Part shown: one piece after another, positions 1 to 15,200 of the stretch | Layout: each line of letters opens with the position of its first letter | Numbering within the stretch: the stretch's first letter is position 1 | Assembly: GCF_964340395.1 (NCBI RefSeq) | Contig: NC_135553.1 | Coordinates: 17,162,501-17,226,500, forward strand | From: Glandiceps talaboti | Lineage: Eukaryota > Hemichordata > Enteropneusta > Spengelidae | Reading direction: 5' to 3' | Length of the DNA stretch: 64,000 nt | Notes under the pieces: generated by a model | Told to the model about the DNA's origin: nothing | Seen by the model: the letters and a program-made list of their open reading frames with translations, nothing else | The model's database searches: none | Position numbers and translations under genes: made by a program

Positions 1-82
1 TATAAAACACACATGGTACATTTTCTACATGCATACAGATACATGTATTAAATAGTCATATGAATTATCTATAGCTACTTAC

Positions 83-205
83 ATCATGAAATACTTTTGG
101 CATTTCTGGTGCTAATGTCCTTAGCTTCTCTGATATAGGTTGCAGATTTTTTAGCAGTGATATACTGGGTAACTTGTATTCACTCAGTAAGGCTAATGAC
201 AAAAT
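83..205 (-). CDS. ZZEF1: ZZEF1 exon 31
   Basis: 123 nt, phase 0 to 0, begins after TATTTCAG and ends CATGAT|GTAAGT. It codes ILSLALLSEYKLPSISLLKN and onward. Further exons lie beyond the left edge. Confidence 0.84.
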
Positions 206-3200
206 CTGAAATAAAAGACAAGATGGGACAATATCAACATAAATCAATTTTATGAATCAAATGATGTCAAGAACACAATTTGTTGTTGTACCATACATAA
301 TCATTGCAGCCATGGAAGCACATTAATACTTCAACTTTGATAGAAAAACTGTATGTACAGTCCAATTGTATCAACATGTCTTCTCACATTTTTACATTCT
401 ATTTTAGATATTTTGGGGTTTTTTTTTTACTATTTTCAGATTTCAATGTATATCAGATATGACGTCAGTTAGAACGTAGTTCATCTCCACAAATTAAAGT
501 GGCCATATGGATAAGGATTTGGTATTTATTTTGGATTTTTGATTTATGAAACAGTTTTATCATGGCTTCCTACTTGGAAAATCAATGTGAAACAACATTA
601 GCAAGTCTGTATTTGTAACTCAATACATTGCAAAAAGCTAAAAAATGTGTAAAAAGTTTGTTATTGTATGTACAATAACACACATTTTACACATTTATTA
701 ATCTTTTGCAATTTATTGAGTTACAAACACAGACTTGGTCTATGTTTTTGTTTTTCATTTTGATTTTTCAAGTAGGAAGCCAAGATAAAATTGTTTTATA
801 AATTAAAAATCCAAAATGAACACAAATCCTCATCCATATGGCCTCTTTAATCTTAGACTACATCTTTACAGGAGTTCTATTTTCATGTTCTAACACATGA
901 ACACAGTCTATATGTTTTCTTGGGTTTTCATGTTGCATGTCTCTTTCCTTTGATATTACTTAGTCCCTGTGATAAAAATCGTCTGTATTTTACTTTGAAA
1001 TGATGAGAACATGTACAACTGCCGACATCAGACCATAGACGACCAAAACCCTTTAAAAACAGGGAAAGTAAACAATTGAATTGGATTAATAACACTTGGC
1101 TCAGCATGTTGGAAATACAGAGACTTGTAAGTTGTATTACATTCAATCATTTGATAAGAACAGTTGTATGGCCTCTTAACATAATAGTTCACCGTTCACA
1201 CACAAATTTCCAGTTCCCCTGGCATTTCATGTACACTTAAAGAGGCCATTAAACTGATCTTATCAAACCATGGTGTAATGCAAGATCTCTGCTGTTCCAA
1301 CATGCTCAGCCAAGTGTTAATAATTCATTTGTTTACTAAAGTCTATCCATGTTTGTAACAGGTTTTGTTTGTCCACGGTCTGATGTCCGAGGTTGTAAAT
1401 TGAGGTGTTTGACCAAATCACATGATGTGTGTGTCCAATAACTTACCAACTGTCTGAGTGATGTTGCAAGGAAAGATTTTTCAAGTTGATCAATCAAGGG
1501 GTCTTTATTTTTTATCTTGCACAAAGCATCAATAATTGAACAGGCTTTGTCACTCTGCATACCACAATCTGATGTACAAACAAAGGCATTACGTAAGTAT
1601 ACATTGTTTTGAAATAGCAATAATTTACTCAGTTTAGTAACTGTAATACAGAAATTATGGTAGCAGAGAAAAAATATGAGCAATCTATCACTACAGATAT
1701 TATACTTCAAGCATATCACTAATGTCCCCCTTATTTGTAATTTTTTGTCTCGTTTCTGATAAAGATTTTTTATGAAGTTGACCTAAACAGTTAACTAACA
1801 CTTCAACAACACATATGACAAACTTATTTCAAAGAAGTCCTGACAGTTTTGTTACATGTTAATGACTTACATCTGAGTATCCTGGCTACAGCTGGTTCTC
1901 TATGTTTAGTAAGTTTGGTTACTTACATCTGAGTACCATGGCTACAGCTGGTTCTCTATGCTTAGTAAGTTTGGTTACTTACATCTGAGTATCATGGTGA
2001 CAGCTGGTTCTCTATGTTTAGTTAGTAAGTTTGGTTACTTACATCTGAGTATCATGGCTACAGCTGGTTCTCTATGTTTAGTAAGTTTGGTTACTTACAT
2101 CTGAGTATCATGGCTACAGCTGGTTCTCTATGTTTAGTAAGTAAGTTTGGTTACTTAAATCTGAGTACCATGGCTACAGCTGGTTCTCTATGCTTAGTAA
2201 GTTTGGTTACTTACATCTGAGTATCATGGTGACAGCTGGTTCTCTATGTTTAGTTAGTAAGTTTGGTTACTTACATCTGAGTATCATGGCTACAGCTGGT
2301 TCTCTATGTTTAGTAAGTTTGGTTACTTACATCTGAGTATCATGACTACAGCTGGTTCTGTATGTTTAGTAAGTTTGGTTACTTACATCTGAGTATCATG
2401 GCTACAGCTGGTTCTCTATGTTTAGTAAGTTTGGTTACTTACATCTGAGTATCATAGCTACAGCTGGTTCTCTATGTTTAGTAAGTAAGTTTGGTTACTT
2501 ACATCTGAGTATCATGGCTACAGCTGGTTCTCTATGTTTAGTTCGTAAGTTTGGTTACTTACATCTGAGTATCATGGCTACAGCTGGTTCTCTATGTTTA
2601 GTGTTTTCAGACTGTAGTTGTTCATGACACCATGACATTAGACTGGTTTGTAACGCGCATAACAGTTGTACCAGGTTAGATGACACATCTTTCAGTTCTT
2701 TGCCTTCTAGAATAGCTTCACACTACAAAAAAGAAACAAGAAAAGATGATCCTGTGGTGCATAAAATCTGTAAGTCAAATTATTCAAAATCACTATAAAT
2801 CCCCATACTTTGCTTACATTATGCCTGCACATGTGTAATCAGATATTTTTCTGTGTTCAGTCGGAAACACTTGTGGCAAAGGGGTTTCACCTGTCTAGTT
2901 TTTCAACTCATGATGACAAGACCCCTTAAGTTAGTATATCATTGATATTTTCTAAAAGTTAACAGAACCAAAGGAAAATATTGTAGAATGTGTGTAATAT
3001 CGAATCAGACAACATGAATATATGGTATACTTTGATCATATGAGTGATATCATGTACAGTGTCATCACAGAATATACAAGATAATTATAAAGAAACTTGA
3101 TCTTAATTAAACCTACCTCTCTGAAAGCAACTGACAATAAAGTCTCCATCACAGACAACACAGGTTCAATGTCAAAGTCCTCCTACGAACAAAAGTTAAT

Positions 3201-6200
3201 ATTTCTTTACTAAAAATGTCACAAATCAAAATATTGTCACTTTCATCTATATTATACTAGTGAACAACACATCTGTTATCGTAGAGTGTACCTTGAGGAT
3301 TAATTTCATTACCCTTTCAAACACACATAGGGTTGAAATATGAAATATTTTGAGTGGGTAGAGTCATAATATGACAGAACCTCATGTCGCGTGAGTGCAA
3401 GTGTGGCGTACTTGGGGGTATTTGCATGAGTGCTTGCAGTGTTCTCTCCAGCAAGACTTTCAAGAGAATAGTGAGTGAAAGTGCATTAGAAAACACTGCA
3501 AGCACTGAGTGCAAATACCCCTGAGTACCACTGGCACTCACATGTCATGGGTTCTGTTATTATCAAAAATGTTCATCCAAAACAACAAATTTCCATAGAA
3601 ACGACACTATGCCATCACACACTTTCATGTTCTCATTTGCATATCATTTGCATGCATGTATGCAATGTTTTCCGTATTGCACTGCATTGCAAATACCACT
3701 AATATGCACACGGGCACCAGTCCAAGTAATGTCTGGTCCATGAATTATGTAATAATGGGTGGGCATGGGGGTGGGGTGGGGGGTGGGGGTGGGGTGGGGG
3801 GTTGAAATCTATTGTAATACCTACACAGGGATCTATCTTACCTTAGGACTTGTACTAGGTAAAGTAAGTAAACCACTTGGATCAACACTGCTGTAATATC
3901 TACACAGTGATCTGAAAGTGAGAAAAGCTGACGTCTCCTTGGGATCCTGTAAAAAATGGGAGAAGTTACTAATATCATTCTACTTGTCTCTATACTTTTA
4001 ATACAATAATGACATAAGCTACTCCAGTCATATCAAACTGTTTGAAACATTAATTATATAAATAACAATACTCTTTATTTTACTAGATAGTTCAAGTTTT
4101 CATAAACTTGTTTCGACAGAAGTACAGTGTGAGCTGCTATCATGGGTTCAGAGTTAACTCACCATAACATGTTGCATCATTGTAAATAACTTCTGTCTTC
4201 TTAAGTCCTTGTTAGGAAAGAAAACAGCAGCACCTACACAACAACAAAACAGTAGAAGATACCTTGTTATAATGTATAAGTATGATCACGGGTCAGTACA
4301 TGTATACAACACTGGTATACAAAATTCACAACACACATTCGGCCATATTGGAGATCCCCTCCCCTCCCCTCCATCACATTGAAAGATTCTTACCATCCAG
4401 AATAGCATTCTTTGCAGCTTCTATCATAAGACTTGTTGCCATATCTTCTGTCTCCATGGTTGTGTCTACTATGTCTCTCACAGTATCAAACATGACAGAT
4501 GCACATTTCAGTTCTGTTCTAGCTTTTTTCATGACTGCATCCTGCTGGACATATGAAAAGTAAAATTAGCAAGTTGAGAAGTTGAGAACCAGGATTGATT
4601 CTCTATAATAATAGAACCCAAAAAGTTGATTACAAAGAAGATAAAACAGTAATAGCAAATATTAGTTTTTCTTACTTCCTTTGTACCAACAAATCATGAG
4701 AAAGTAGATTAACAAGCCTTCAATTGAAAACACAGGCTGAACTTGTGTGTTGTGCTATTTGACCTTGAAGAATACTTTCAAGGTCAAAGGTTGAGGTCTT
4801 AAAAGAAAGCTCATATTTGATAATATGGGTGTAGGCACTTGAATGGAGTCACTATGTATTACACCTCCAAAGTTATGATGCATATTGTGAAATTTAATAC
4901 TAACTGTGGCCGCCATTTGGCCATATTTGATTCAGTTGTGAAACCAAGTGATATGTATATGTCTCACATAGCAAGTTATCTTGAAATCGGTTGTGTATGC
5001 CAGAGATATAAGGGTGAGCGTACGCACGCACAGATGGATGGATGGATGCACAGATGGAACCTAATGTAAACACATGGTAAAAGCCCCCTCTGGGTGGTGC
5101 CTATTGGGGGCTTAAAACTCTATTTGTACTGTGCCACACTTTTTTCACATGTATCCAATTGTAAATATTCTTAAATTTCACTACACGAAACAAATGAAAG
5201 ATAATTCCTAGGTTCATTGTTCTGAATTACTGCCTTGACTGAAATCAATCTTTCATTGCAAGAAATTTAAGTTATGAGGTATATTGTACTCAAATTGTTT
5301 ACAATAAGATGCAGAAAAGATACCCTATGAGAAGTAATCAGTCTTGAAAACTATATAATAGACTGTACCGTGTCTAATACATCAGGTTATACTTAGCACG
5401 TCTGAGCAATAAAAGACGACTTACAGTGATTTTATCAGGATCATCACCTATGACGTCATTGGATCTCTCAATCTCACGTGTCAACTGAGGTAAACACAGG
5501 TGGATCATTTTTAATGTCAATACTTTGCCATATATCCATTTATTGTCACTACGAAATAAAAATATAGAGGAAAGAAATTGTTACCACTGTATTTCTATGG
5601 TAATACCATGACAACAAAGGCCATGAACATTAAGACTGTGTTCTCAAAGTCAACACATTGGGACAGAAACATCAATATACAACGTACAACGGTACATTTT
5701 GTAAACATTTTTCAATTAATGGCACTCAAAATCTTAGTTATGGGGGTGAGGGTTGGGAGAGTGGAGGGGGTCATATCACATATTACAGTCCAATATCAAA
5801 TCTAAAGCAACTTTATATTAATCATTCAAAATATAATTTAACTGTATGACTGATCCATTAATCCTGTTTTCCTGTGTATAAACAAATACATGTACATCAC
5901 CAAACCACCCCACCCCCACCACCACCACCACCACCCCCAAAATGAAAGAGGATAAACTAAGCCATATTTTGAATATACTTTTTGGACTTTTGTAAGACAT
6001 AGATATTATGATGGTGTAGAAAGAGAATTAAGAAGACTAAGCCATATTTGTAATATGCCCTTTGGACAGTTTTAAGACATACATATTATGATGGCGTCAT
6101 GATGGTTGAATGTTTACAGCTAGGAGCTAGCTTGAAGTCTGCAGTCTCACAGAGTCTGCGATAACAGCACTACCAATCTACCAGTACTTACCCATCAGGG

Positions 6201-9200
6201 ATATCTGAGTAAAGTTGGGACAACAAAGCCATGGTCACTCCACTCATATCCAGGCTTGTACCTTTCAAATGTTTCTCTTTCTTCTTTTGAACTTCTTCCT
6301 AAATACAAAGTCAACAACATGTACTCAAGAATAGCTTTCAACTATTTCAATTGCAATGTCTGACATCTCACTTACTTACAGACACACTACGTGACTTGAT
6401 AATACTATGCTTCAATGAAACTCTAAATTGTGGACATTTATTTAACAAATGTTTGGAATGAAAATAAACATCATTGTAGTTTAGATGTCAACATTACTAT
6501 AGGCAGAATATTTCAGAGAAGTCAAGAAAAGTCTGGTTGAAATTGGAGTTTTATTTTTACATCAACTTGAAAAGTCAAGAATTAAAGTGACCATATGGAT
6601 GACACATGGGTATTTGTTTTGGATTTTTAATTCTTAAGTCAACTCTGCTATGTTTTCCTACTTGAAAAAACAATGTGAAATACCATTGACCAAATCCGAA
6701 TCCGTGTTTGTAACTCAATAAATGAAAGAAGATATACAGTATGTCAAAAGTTTGTTATTGTATGTACAATAACAAATATTTTAAACATTTTTCAATGTTT
6801 TGCAATTTACTGAGTAATAAACAAAGGTTTAGTACATGTTGTTTTTCTTCTTTTTTTTCAAGTATAAAAACAGAGTAGAGTTGTCTTAACTGTAAAACGA
6901 TTGTAATAATTAAAAATCCAAAATGAATATGCATATGTCACCCATATGGCCACTTTAAAAGTTAATATTTACAGTTGAGATTATACTTGTAAACATTTAT
7001 CATTTTCTTGTTGTTGATTTTGACATCAATTATGATATAACTACTGAACGATTTATAATAGTTGAAATTTTGACGGTATATAAATGTGAATAAATTACAA
7101 ATTAATAAATACAGGAAAAGAAATTAATGTATTCCCTTATTATCACGACAGTCTCTTCCTACTTCTAATCTAAATAAAAATAAACAAGAAGCTGAGCTTA
7201 TATATCATATGTCTTTTTCCTAAACTTGTGTTCCCCTGCTGACATAGCCATTTTCAGACATTGGCTATGGTTTGCCATTTGCCTTCCTTACATAATCACA
7301 GTGTTGGGAAGGTGAATGTCAAATATATGAATTCAAAATGGAAATATATGGATATGCATGGTATCAGTGAAACTGACAGAAAAGTGTGAAGAATCTGTAA
7401 ACACCACAACTTAAATCAATTATAATAAACAGTATAAGTAAATTTAACTAGAAAATATTTGAAACGCTCAAATACAATGCAACATGATTTCTCATTCTAT
7501 GTATTTGTAGGTTTCCCGGTTTCAGTCATAGTGATGATAATGATGAACAAAAGTGTTTCCCAAGATTGTGTTCAAAGTACTGTACAATTATTACCCCTGG
7601 CACAGACTTAGAACAGCAAAACAGCCCTTATACATCCTTAACTTTTTTGGGAACATATAATCTGTGGTGCCGATTAAGTGCACAGCTTTTAAATTCTTCA
7701 CATAGGAACCTCTGTCCTACCACTATGCAGTTAAGCAGGTTTTAAAAGTTGTGGTTATTACAAGCATTCCCTCACACTTTACTTTCAATTTCAACCACAC
7801 ATTTGGCATCTTTGCTCCCAGTAATATGGTGTGGCCGTCAATTGTAACTTAGTACTGCACAGCCTAAACATCACAGCCACCCTACGTTCTTAGTATGGAG
7901 CGGTCCTCATTATAAAGGATAACAATAGAGGGCCACACCATATTATTGGGAACAGAGGGGGTAAAGGAGTGCATGGTATGAGGGGGGAACTGACCTGCTC
8001 TTGTGGAAATTCAGGGGAGCTTGAATCAAAGTACTGGCAGAGTGCAGATGACACATACAGACAGGAAATTGAAACGTGCGTGGAAATATGACGAAAAGAA
8101 AGACAGAACACACAAAGACATGGGCACAGACATAACAGAAAGGAAGAAAAAAAAGCAATTACAAGTAATGAGCAGAGCAACAGATCTAATCGATCAAATG
8201 AACAACCAAGGTTTGTCTACCATACTGTTAACTTACAGAATGAAAGAAAGTTCTTTCAATAAATTATGATCCATGGTCTTGGGAATCTACCATAAATTCA
8301 TCATGGATCTTAGTTTTACACTTAGTCTAGCGTCTTCTAAAGAATGGAATATTTATTCTAGCAACAGTGGACTAAAATTGTTGTAATATTTATAACTATA
8401 AAGAAATGTACTGATTCAAGAGTTGCGTTTACAGTATCAGTTGCTGTAAACAATTTCATCACTAGCAGTTATTTCTATCAATAAACTGACATTTTATGCC
8501 TCATTCTCATTTAACAACATTTCACATTTTTTAACTTTTTTATACTTCTTCATCACAGAAAGTATTTTTGATTGCAAGTTACATTTTTTCAAAAACAGTG
8601 CAATGTTACTAATGGCATAAATTTGATAAATTTGGACACTAACCATTTTTGTTCATGTATTGTAAGTATAAGTACACAAAATCCTAAAGACTTTGTAATA
8701 ACTGCCTGACATGTGAACTGAGCTATGCCATAGAAAAGAACAGAATAAGGAAATGAAACCGTACCATTTCTGTGTATTTGTTAGTGATGAGGGGAAAATG
8801 AGGTATTAATTGATTCTTTGGTAACAAAATCCTTAGGAACCAAAATCAGATTTTTTTTATCTATAAAAAATGTAATATTTAGGGATATTCTGAAGCTGCC
8901 TAAAGAACAGGCAGAGTGACCTGAAGGTCAGTGAAATTAGTGACCTGAAGGTCAGTGAGATTAATGACCTAAAGGTCAGCAAGATTGGTGACCTTGAGTC
9001 AGTGAAATTAGTGACCTGAAGGTCAGTGAGATTACAGTAACCTTGAATTCAATGATGTCATCTTAAGGAAAACTGTCGGAAAGTTATTGCAGACAGCAAA
9101 CAATACTGAAAATAAATATACATGGTAACTCACCAAATCTTTGCCCATATCAACAATAAACTGTAGAACCCTCAGGAACACTACATCTGAGTTGATCATA

Positions 9201-12200
9201 CCCTCCATTTTGTCAGGCATAGGAGCAAATAAACTCTGTTAAAGATGAAGAGAAAAATACCGCCAATGGCGTTGTAGCACAACTGTAGTTTTTAAAAATG
9301 TTTATCCATATGCTAGTCTATGCTAACAATAGGTGTTTATTTGCTGAATAACTATCCAGTTGCCTATCCAACCATGTTGCTATCTTTACGATAAATGCTA
9401 TCATTTGGCTGTTGCTATGGGCGTGGTCATGTTGTTAGATATATTTGCATACATTTGTGTATGTTTTTGTTCACTTGTGTATGAATTCCTGATATTGTCT
9501 TTGCAATATACGTGATCATTTGGCTGTTGCTATGGGCGTGGTCTTGTTGCTAGGAAAATTTACATACATTTTTTGAATGTTTATTCAATTGTCTATTAAA
9601 CCCTGTTGTTATCTTTGTGAAATACACCACCGTTTGGCTGTTGCTATGGGCGTGGTCATGGTTACTAGGGTATTTGCATACATTTTTTGAATGTTTACTC
9701 ACTTGCTTACCAGATGATGTTGTTATTTGACCAAAATATACTGCCATTTGGTTGTTGCTAAAGGGTGTGGTCATGGTCGCTAGGGCCAATTTTGTCAAAA
9801 TGTTTTTAAGAAAATCTGCAGAATAACAGTTTCAGAAACATCTTGCCAAGTTTCAGACTAATTGACCAAGTACTTTTTGAGATATAAGTTTTTGACCAAA
9901 AATGAACATTTTTACACCTAATTTGCATATCACTCATGGAATTATGGTATGCTTAATATTTCTTCGTCCATACATCCCTAGATACATTCCCATTAAATTT
10001 CAGCCCAATCTGCTCAGTAGTTTTAGAATTATAGATTTTTAACCAAAAAGACACATTTTTAGCCCTAATTTGCATATCACTGATGGAATCATCCCGTCAT
10101 GAACAAATCTTACTTTACACCCCCTTAAGAATGTTCCCACCAAATTTCACACCAATCTCCCCAGTAGTTTCTGAGTTTAAGTTTTTTGACCAAAAATCAC
10201 ATTTTTTGACCCAAATCACACACCTGTGATGCGATCATTTCGATTTGAACAATTTCCCAACTAGACACCCAAAGTAATGGACCCACCAAATATCGTGGCA
10301 ATCGGTTCAGCAGTTTTTGACTTTAAGTTGTTTACACACACACACACACACACACACATCCACACACACACACACACACACACACAGACAGACAGACAGA
10401 CGCCGGGCGATCCCTATAGCACTACTGAACAAGTTCAGTTGTGCTAAAAAGGAATTAATATCTAGAAGAAAAAGTTCTTATACTAAGAACAAGTACAGTA
10501 CAGCTGAAGAATCACTTTCTGACAACCATCAGGCTAGCTCAGCAATGTGATAACACTTGGCTGGTACTCACACCTCATCAGTATGTGTTAACAACTGGAA
10601 GGGTAAATGTCTGCACTGACCCAGTGAGAATGCCTGGCTATACATGGGTGACACTGAAAGGGCTTCTTTGAGTTGTACTGTACTGTAATATCTCATATCA
10701 AACATGACACTTGTGGTGTATCATCACATGGCCACTCATCAACTGCTAGTTTAGCTTAATGCATTTGAACACTGTTGCAGCCACTGACAGATAATTACAT
10801 GTAAACTTGAAAAAGGATGTACAGAAGGGGTATAAATAGACTTACCAGGTTGATGTTATCTATAGCAGAACTAGTCCTGTGATAACCATACAACTTGACA
10901 CCAACAATGCCAAGACGTTCCGCCGTTTCACTTCTGGCTCCTAAGAATTTGATGAGGACATACTTCCCAGTCTGACAACTGTCCATTGGAATATCAACTT
11001 CATCCCTAATGAAAGAACAATATTACAAGATAATGTAATATATAAACATTGACAACTAAATGAATTGCTAATAGCTTAGAGGGGTTTTCTGAACAATCAT
11101 TACTCATTATATATACATTATATTATCTGAAGTAAAAACATTCTATCACAATTTACAAAGCAGCTTATTTGTACAACAAAATCAGAAAAAATTTAAAAGA
11201 TGGATATATTCAATTCAATCACCATGTTTATACTAACTACTACCTATAGAGGTGGATTCTATTATTCAAACATAATATACAGCAAGCTGCACCTCAAGTG
11301 AAGATATTACAATTGCATGATTATTATACCAAAATTCACAAAGTTCTCCTAAGTGCATCGCATAAACAAATACATTGGCAACTTTTAAAATTCTCCAACT
11401 ATACATTGTGTATTTCAGTACCAATGTCACAAATGCAATTTGAGAGAACACATTGGGTATTAAAACTAAGTTTTATACAATTCAGCAATTCTTACCAATC
11501 TTCCTCCACATTGAAGAATGCTACAGGATTGTCTGATTTACCCACAAGGGACGCAGACCTGTGAATACATAAACAAGTAAACAATTACCCACATGATACA
11601 CAGACATGCAAATGCCCAAAAAAGTAAACGATTATCAACAATCAATGGATATTTCATCTATGAAGCCATCATCTTGCTTCTCACCATGCAAATCAAAATT
11701 AAAATGTCATTCTCACCTCATTTTCTGCAGGAAGTTATACTCAGAAGTGGTCCAGCAATCATAGGCTTTGAACCTCTCTACGTGTTTGTCCATGTCAAAC
11801 GCCTCTCTGAAAGAATTAGTAACAATTAGGTTATCTTTTAAAGTGACACAAACTGACCTCTTACTCAACTGACAATACTTACAGAAAACTTTGACTAAAC
11901 CACTCTAGTATGATATTAACGTCGATACATGCCTTCTGTGACATTACAATAGGTTTTTGACATTGTTAGAACAGTTGATTGCCGAGGATTGATTCCTGAA
12001 CATTTTTTGATATAGATGAAAAATTATGTCATCGGATCATTGATATGATATACCTCATTAACAGATTTGAGTTCAGACACTTTCTAGTGATAGTTATGTA
12101 TGCTTCAGTAAGTAGAATACTATGAGTGACTTTTAAATATGTAGCATAAATCTTGCCCAAAAATGTATAAACTCAGCTTGTGCCCCCTTGAACATAACTA

Positions 12201-15200
12201 ATTAATTATCAAAGAAGGTCATCATCCAAATTTCAAATGCACTTTCTTTGAATGGAAATCAAGAAATATTGAACACAAAAAATTCAACATTATTCATAAA
12301 TATGTACATGTATATTGGCTATCTGTTGTCCAGTATCTTTGGGATATGGATATGTTTGTCATTTTATCTTTTGTTTACATGATTCAGAGAACTCAGAAAA
12401 ACTCCAACAAGAAAATAGAACCTTACTCATCATTGTAGACAAAGATTAAACCAGCTTTTGGACCAATTCCTCCCTTGTAGACCTATGAAAACATAATGAA
12501 TAGATTATACATATGAATTATTTCACTGTTAAATACATGAAGTTATTATTTTAATTTAACAAGAAATGACATGGTGCAGTGTGCCCTTTAAGCCAATTTG
12601 ATGCACACAATTTCTAGTGATGCACCAAAATTTGGTGTTCACCTATCTCTTACTTTGTGGTGAGTGTGTCCTCTAAGCCAATTTGATGCACCACTGACGC
12701 ACACAATTTCTGGTGATGCACCAAAATGTTGTGTTCCCCTATCTCTTACTATGTGGTGACCAGTGTGCCCTCTAAGCCAATTTGACGTGCCACTGACACA
12801 CACAATTTCTAGTGATGCATCAAAATTTGGTGTTAGCCTATCTCTTACTATGTGGTGAACAGTGTGCCCTCTATTAAAGCCAATTTGACGCGCCACTGAC
12901 ACACACATTTTCTAGTGACACACCAAAATTTGGTGTTCGCCTATCTCTTACTATGTGGTGACTCACAAGAAATGACAGTTTTTTCTCATTTTGACTCACA
13001 ACATCAAAATTTGGCTATCATTAGAGGACACACTGGACATGGGTATGTTTCTTGGTATTTTATTCCATTCAAAAGTGGCCATCATGTCATGTACAAACAG
13101 CTGTCTAACCTCTAGTTAGTGTAAAGAGTATTACCTCAAATTGTCATCATTTATCTTACATATTTTTCCAGACTATATTATCTAATAATGAAAAGTAGTC
13201 AAGGGCTTTGGTATACCAAGATGTACAAGGGATAAATATATAAAGTTGTAACAAAACACATACCTTTATTCTAGCCCTGGTTATTTGCATCATGCCACTG
13301 TCTTTGCTACTGAACACCAAGTTTAAGTTCAATCTATCATTGCCTGACAAATAGGCTGCAAAATAAAATTTAAAGCATATTAAGAATTGAAAATAGAAAG
13401 ATTGGGGTAAAAATTGTTCATGAGTTAAAATGTGGTTTTACTTCCTGTATGTGTGGCAATCTAATTAAAAGCTGACATTATGCCAGCTAGTGGTTAGATT
13501 CAATCTTTAATACATGCATTACAATTTCTTACCTTCTGTTGTCCAGTTATCTGTCAGTACATTGCTAGCAGCTGTGTTGCTATCACGTTGACCTCCATCA
13601 CAGCCACACAAAGAAAGTTGTAAAATACTACCTGGAAGTAAAATGATATACATGTATTATAACTATCAGTACATTGCTAGCAGCTGTGTTGCTATCACGT
13701 TGACCACCATCACAACCACACAAAGAAAGTTGTAAAATACTACCTGTAAGTAAAATGGTATATTATAACTATCAGTACATTGCTAGCAGCTGTGTTGCTA
13801 TCACGTTGACCTCCATCACAACCACACAAAGAAAGTTGTAAAATACTACCTGGAAGTAAAATGATATACATGTATTATAACTATCAGTACATTGCTAGCA
13901 GCTGTGTTGCTATCACGTTGACCACCATCACAACCACACAAAGGCAGTTGTAAAATACTACCTGGAAGTAAAATATATTCATATTACTAAAGAACCGTAA
14001 TAATGTTCTTGAATATGACTATCAGGTCATCAGTGAAACACGCTATAGCTTCAATTCTAACAAACATGACCAAAAGTACATCAGAGAGAGTCTAAGCACA
14101 TCTGAAGAAAGGTGTAAACATCACGGACAGGGGTGATGGTAAGGCAAAAATAAAAAAATTGTTTGGTTCCGGTTACCCAACCCCAACTAGTTTTTCACGC
14201 TGACCCTAAACTTTTTTTATGTATTCAAGAAAAATAATAATAAAATCGCGAAAATAGTGAAGTCTCGCCAGAAATAGTGGGTGCAGAAACTGGCATCAAC
14301 TTAAAAAGACAATATAAAGCTATTATAAACAACACAAAGACCATTTGGAAAACAATGGAAAACCTGAACTAGACACTCACACATGAAAAAAAAAAAAATA
14401 ATAAAATAAAACAAAAAATCTACCTACCCCACCTATTTTAAACTTGAATGTAATCGGAACCACGCAATTTTTTTATTTTCATGCCGAAGTACCAACTACA
14501 TAATATCACAGTGACAATATCTATGATTACATCATCACTGAAACACCATAGACTGGTATTATTAAACACGCAAATGAAGTTTGTTGATTGCTACAGGCCA
14601 AACATCACTCACAGGTACAATGATAACTTTTGATCTTGTGATGAGAGTTCTAACTGTAATACCACAGTAATGGCAGTTGTACTGATATAAATCAGATCAG
14701 TACTGTGAATATTAATCAGAGAAATTTTATATTTACCATATTTCTTGAGTATCATTTCTCTCACGTTATTCAGGGATCGCAGTAAAGTTATAGCTTCTAA
14801 TGGTGTTTCTCCATACTCTGAAAAGACGCAAAGAATACAAGGTTTGCTTTAAAACTATGTAGATAAAAGTGATAAGTAATAAAGTATGCTAATATTCATC
14901 TTCTTAGATTTTTTGGGGGTGATGAGTCATTTGAAATTGGGAAAGGTCAAAGGTTATATACTGGTGACTGGGTGACTAACATATATAAAGTTGGTCTCAG
15001 ATTCAGAATCACATTCAGATTGGAGGACAATATGAGACAAGTGTTATATTATTATGAAGCCAGCTTTATACATTGGTGACTAGTCATTTCAAAGTAGGAA
15101 AGGTCAAAGGTTATATACTGGTGACTGTGACTAACATACAAAGTTGGTTTCAGATTCAGAATCACTTTCAGATTGGAGAATATGAGATATGTGTCATGTG

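Larger units (their letters stand above)
11006..12426. other. ZZEF1 introns around exons 18 and 19, nothing further recognised
   Basis: Apart from exons 18 and 19 this is AT-rich intron with no element I can support. Confidence 0.5.

Noticed and set aside
2418-2627. Plus-strand frame with repeated KFGYLHLSI peptide
   Set aside because: It is the antisense of the exon 29 splice-donor array, not a repeat protein.
12639-12908. Minus-strand frame with repeated VCVSG.SNWLRGHT peptide
   Set aside because: Product of the 105-115-bp tandem repeat; no start context or homology.
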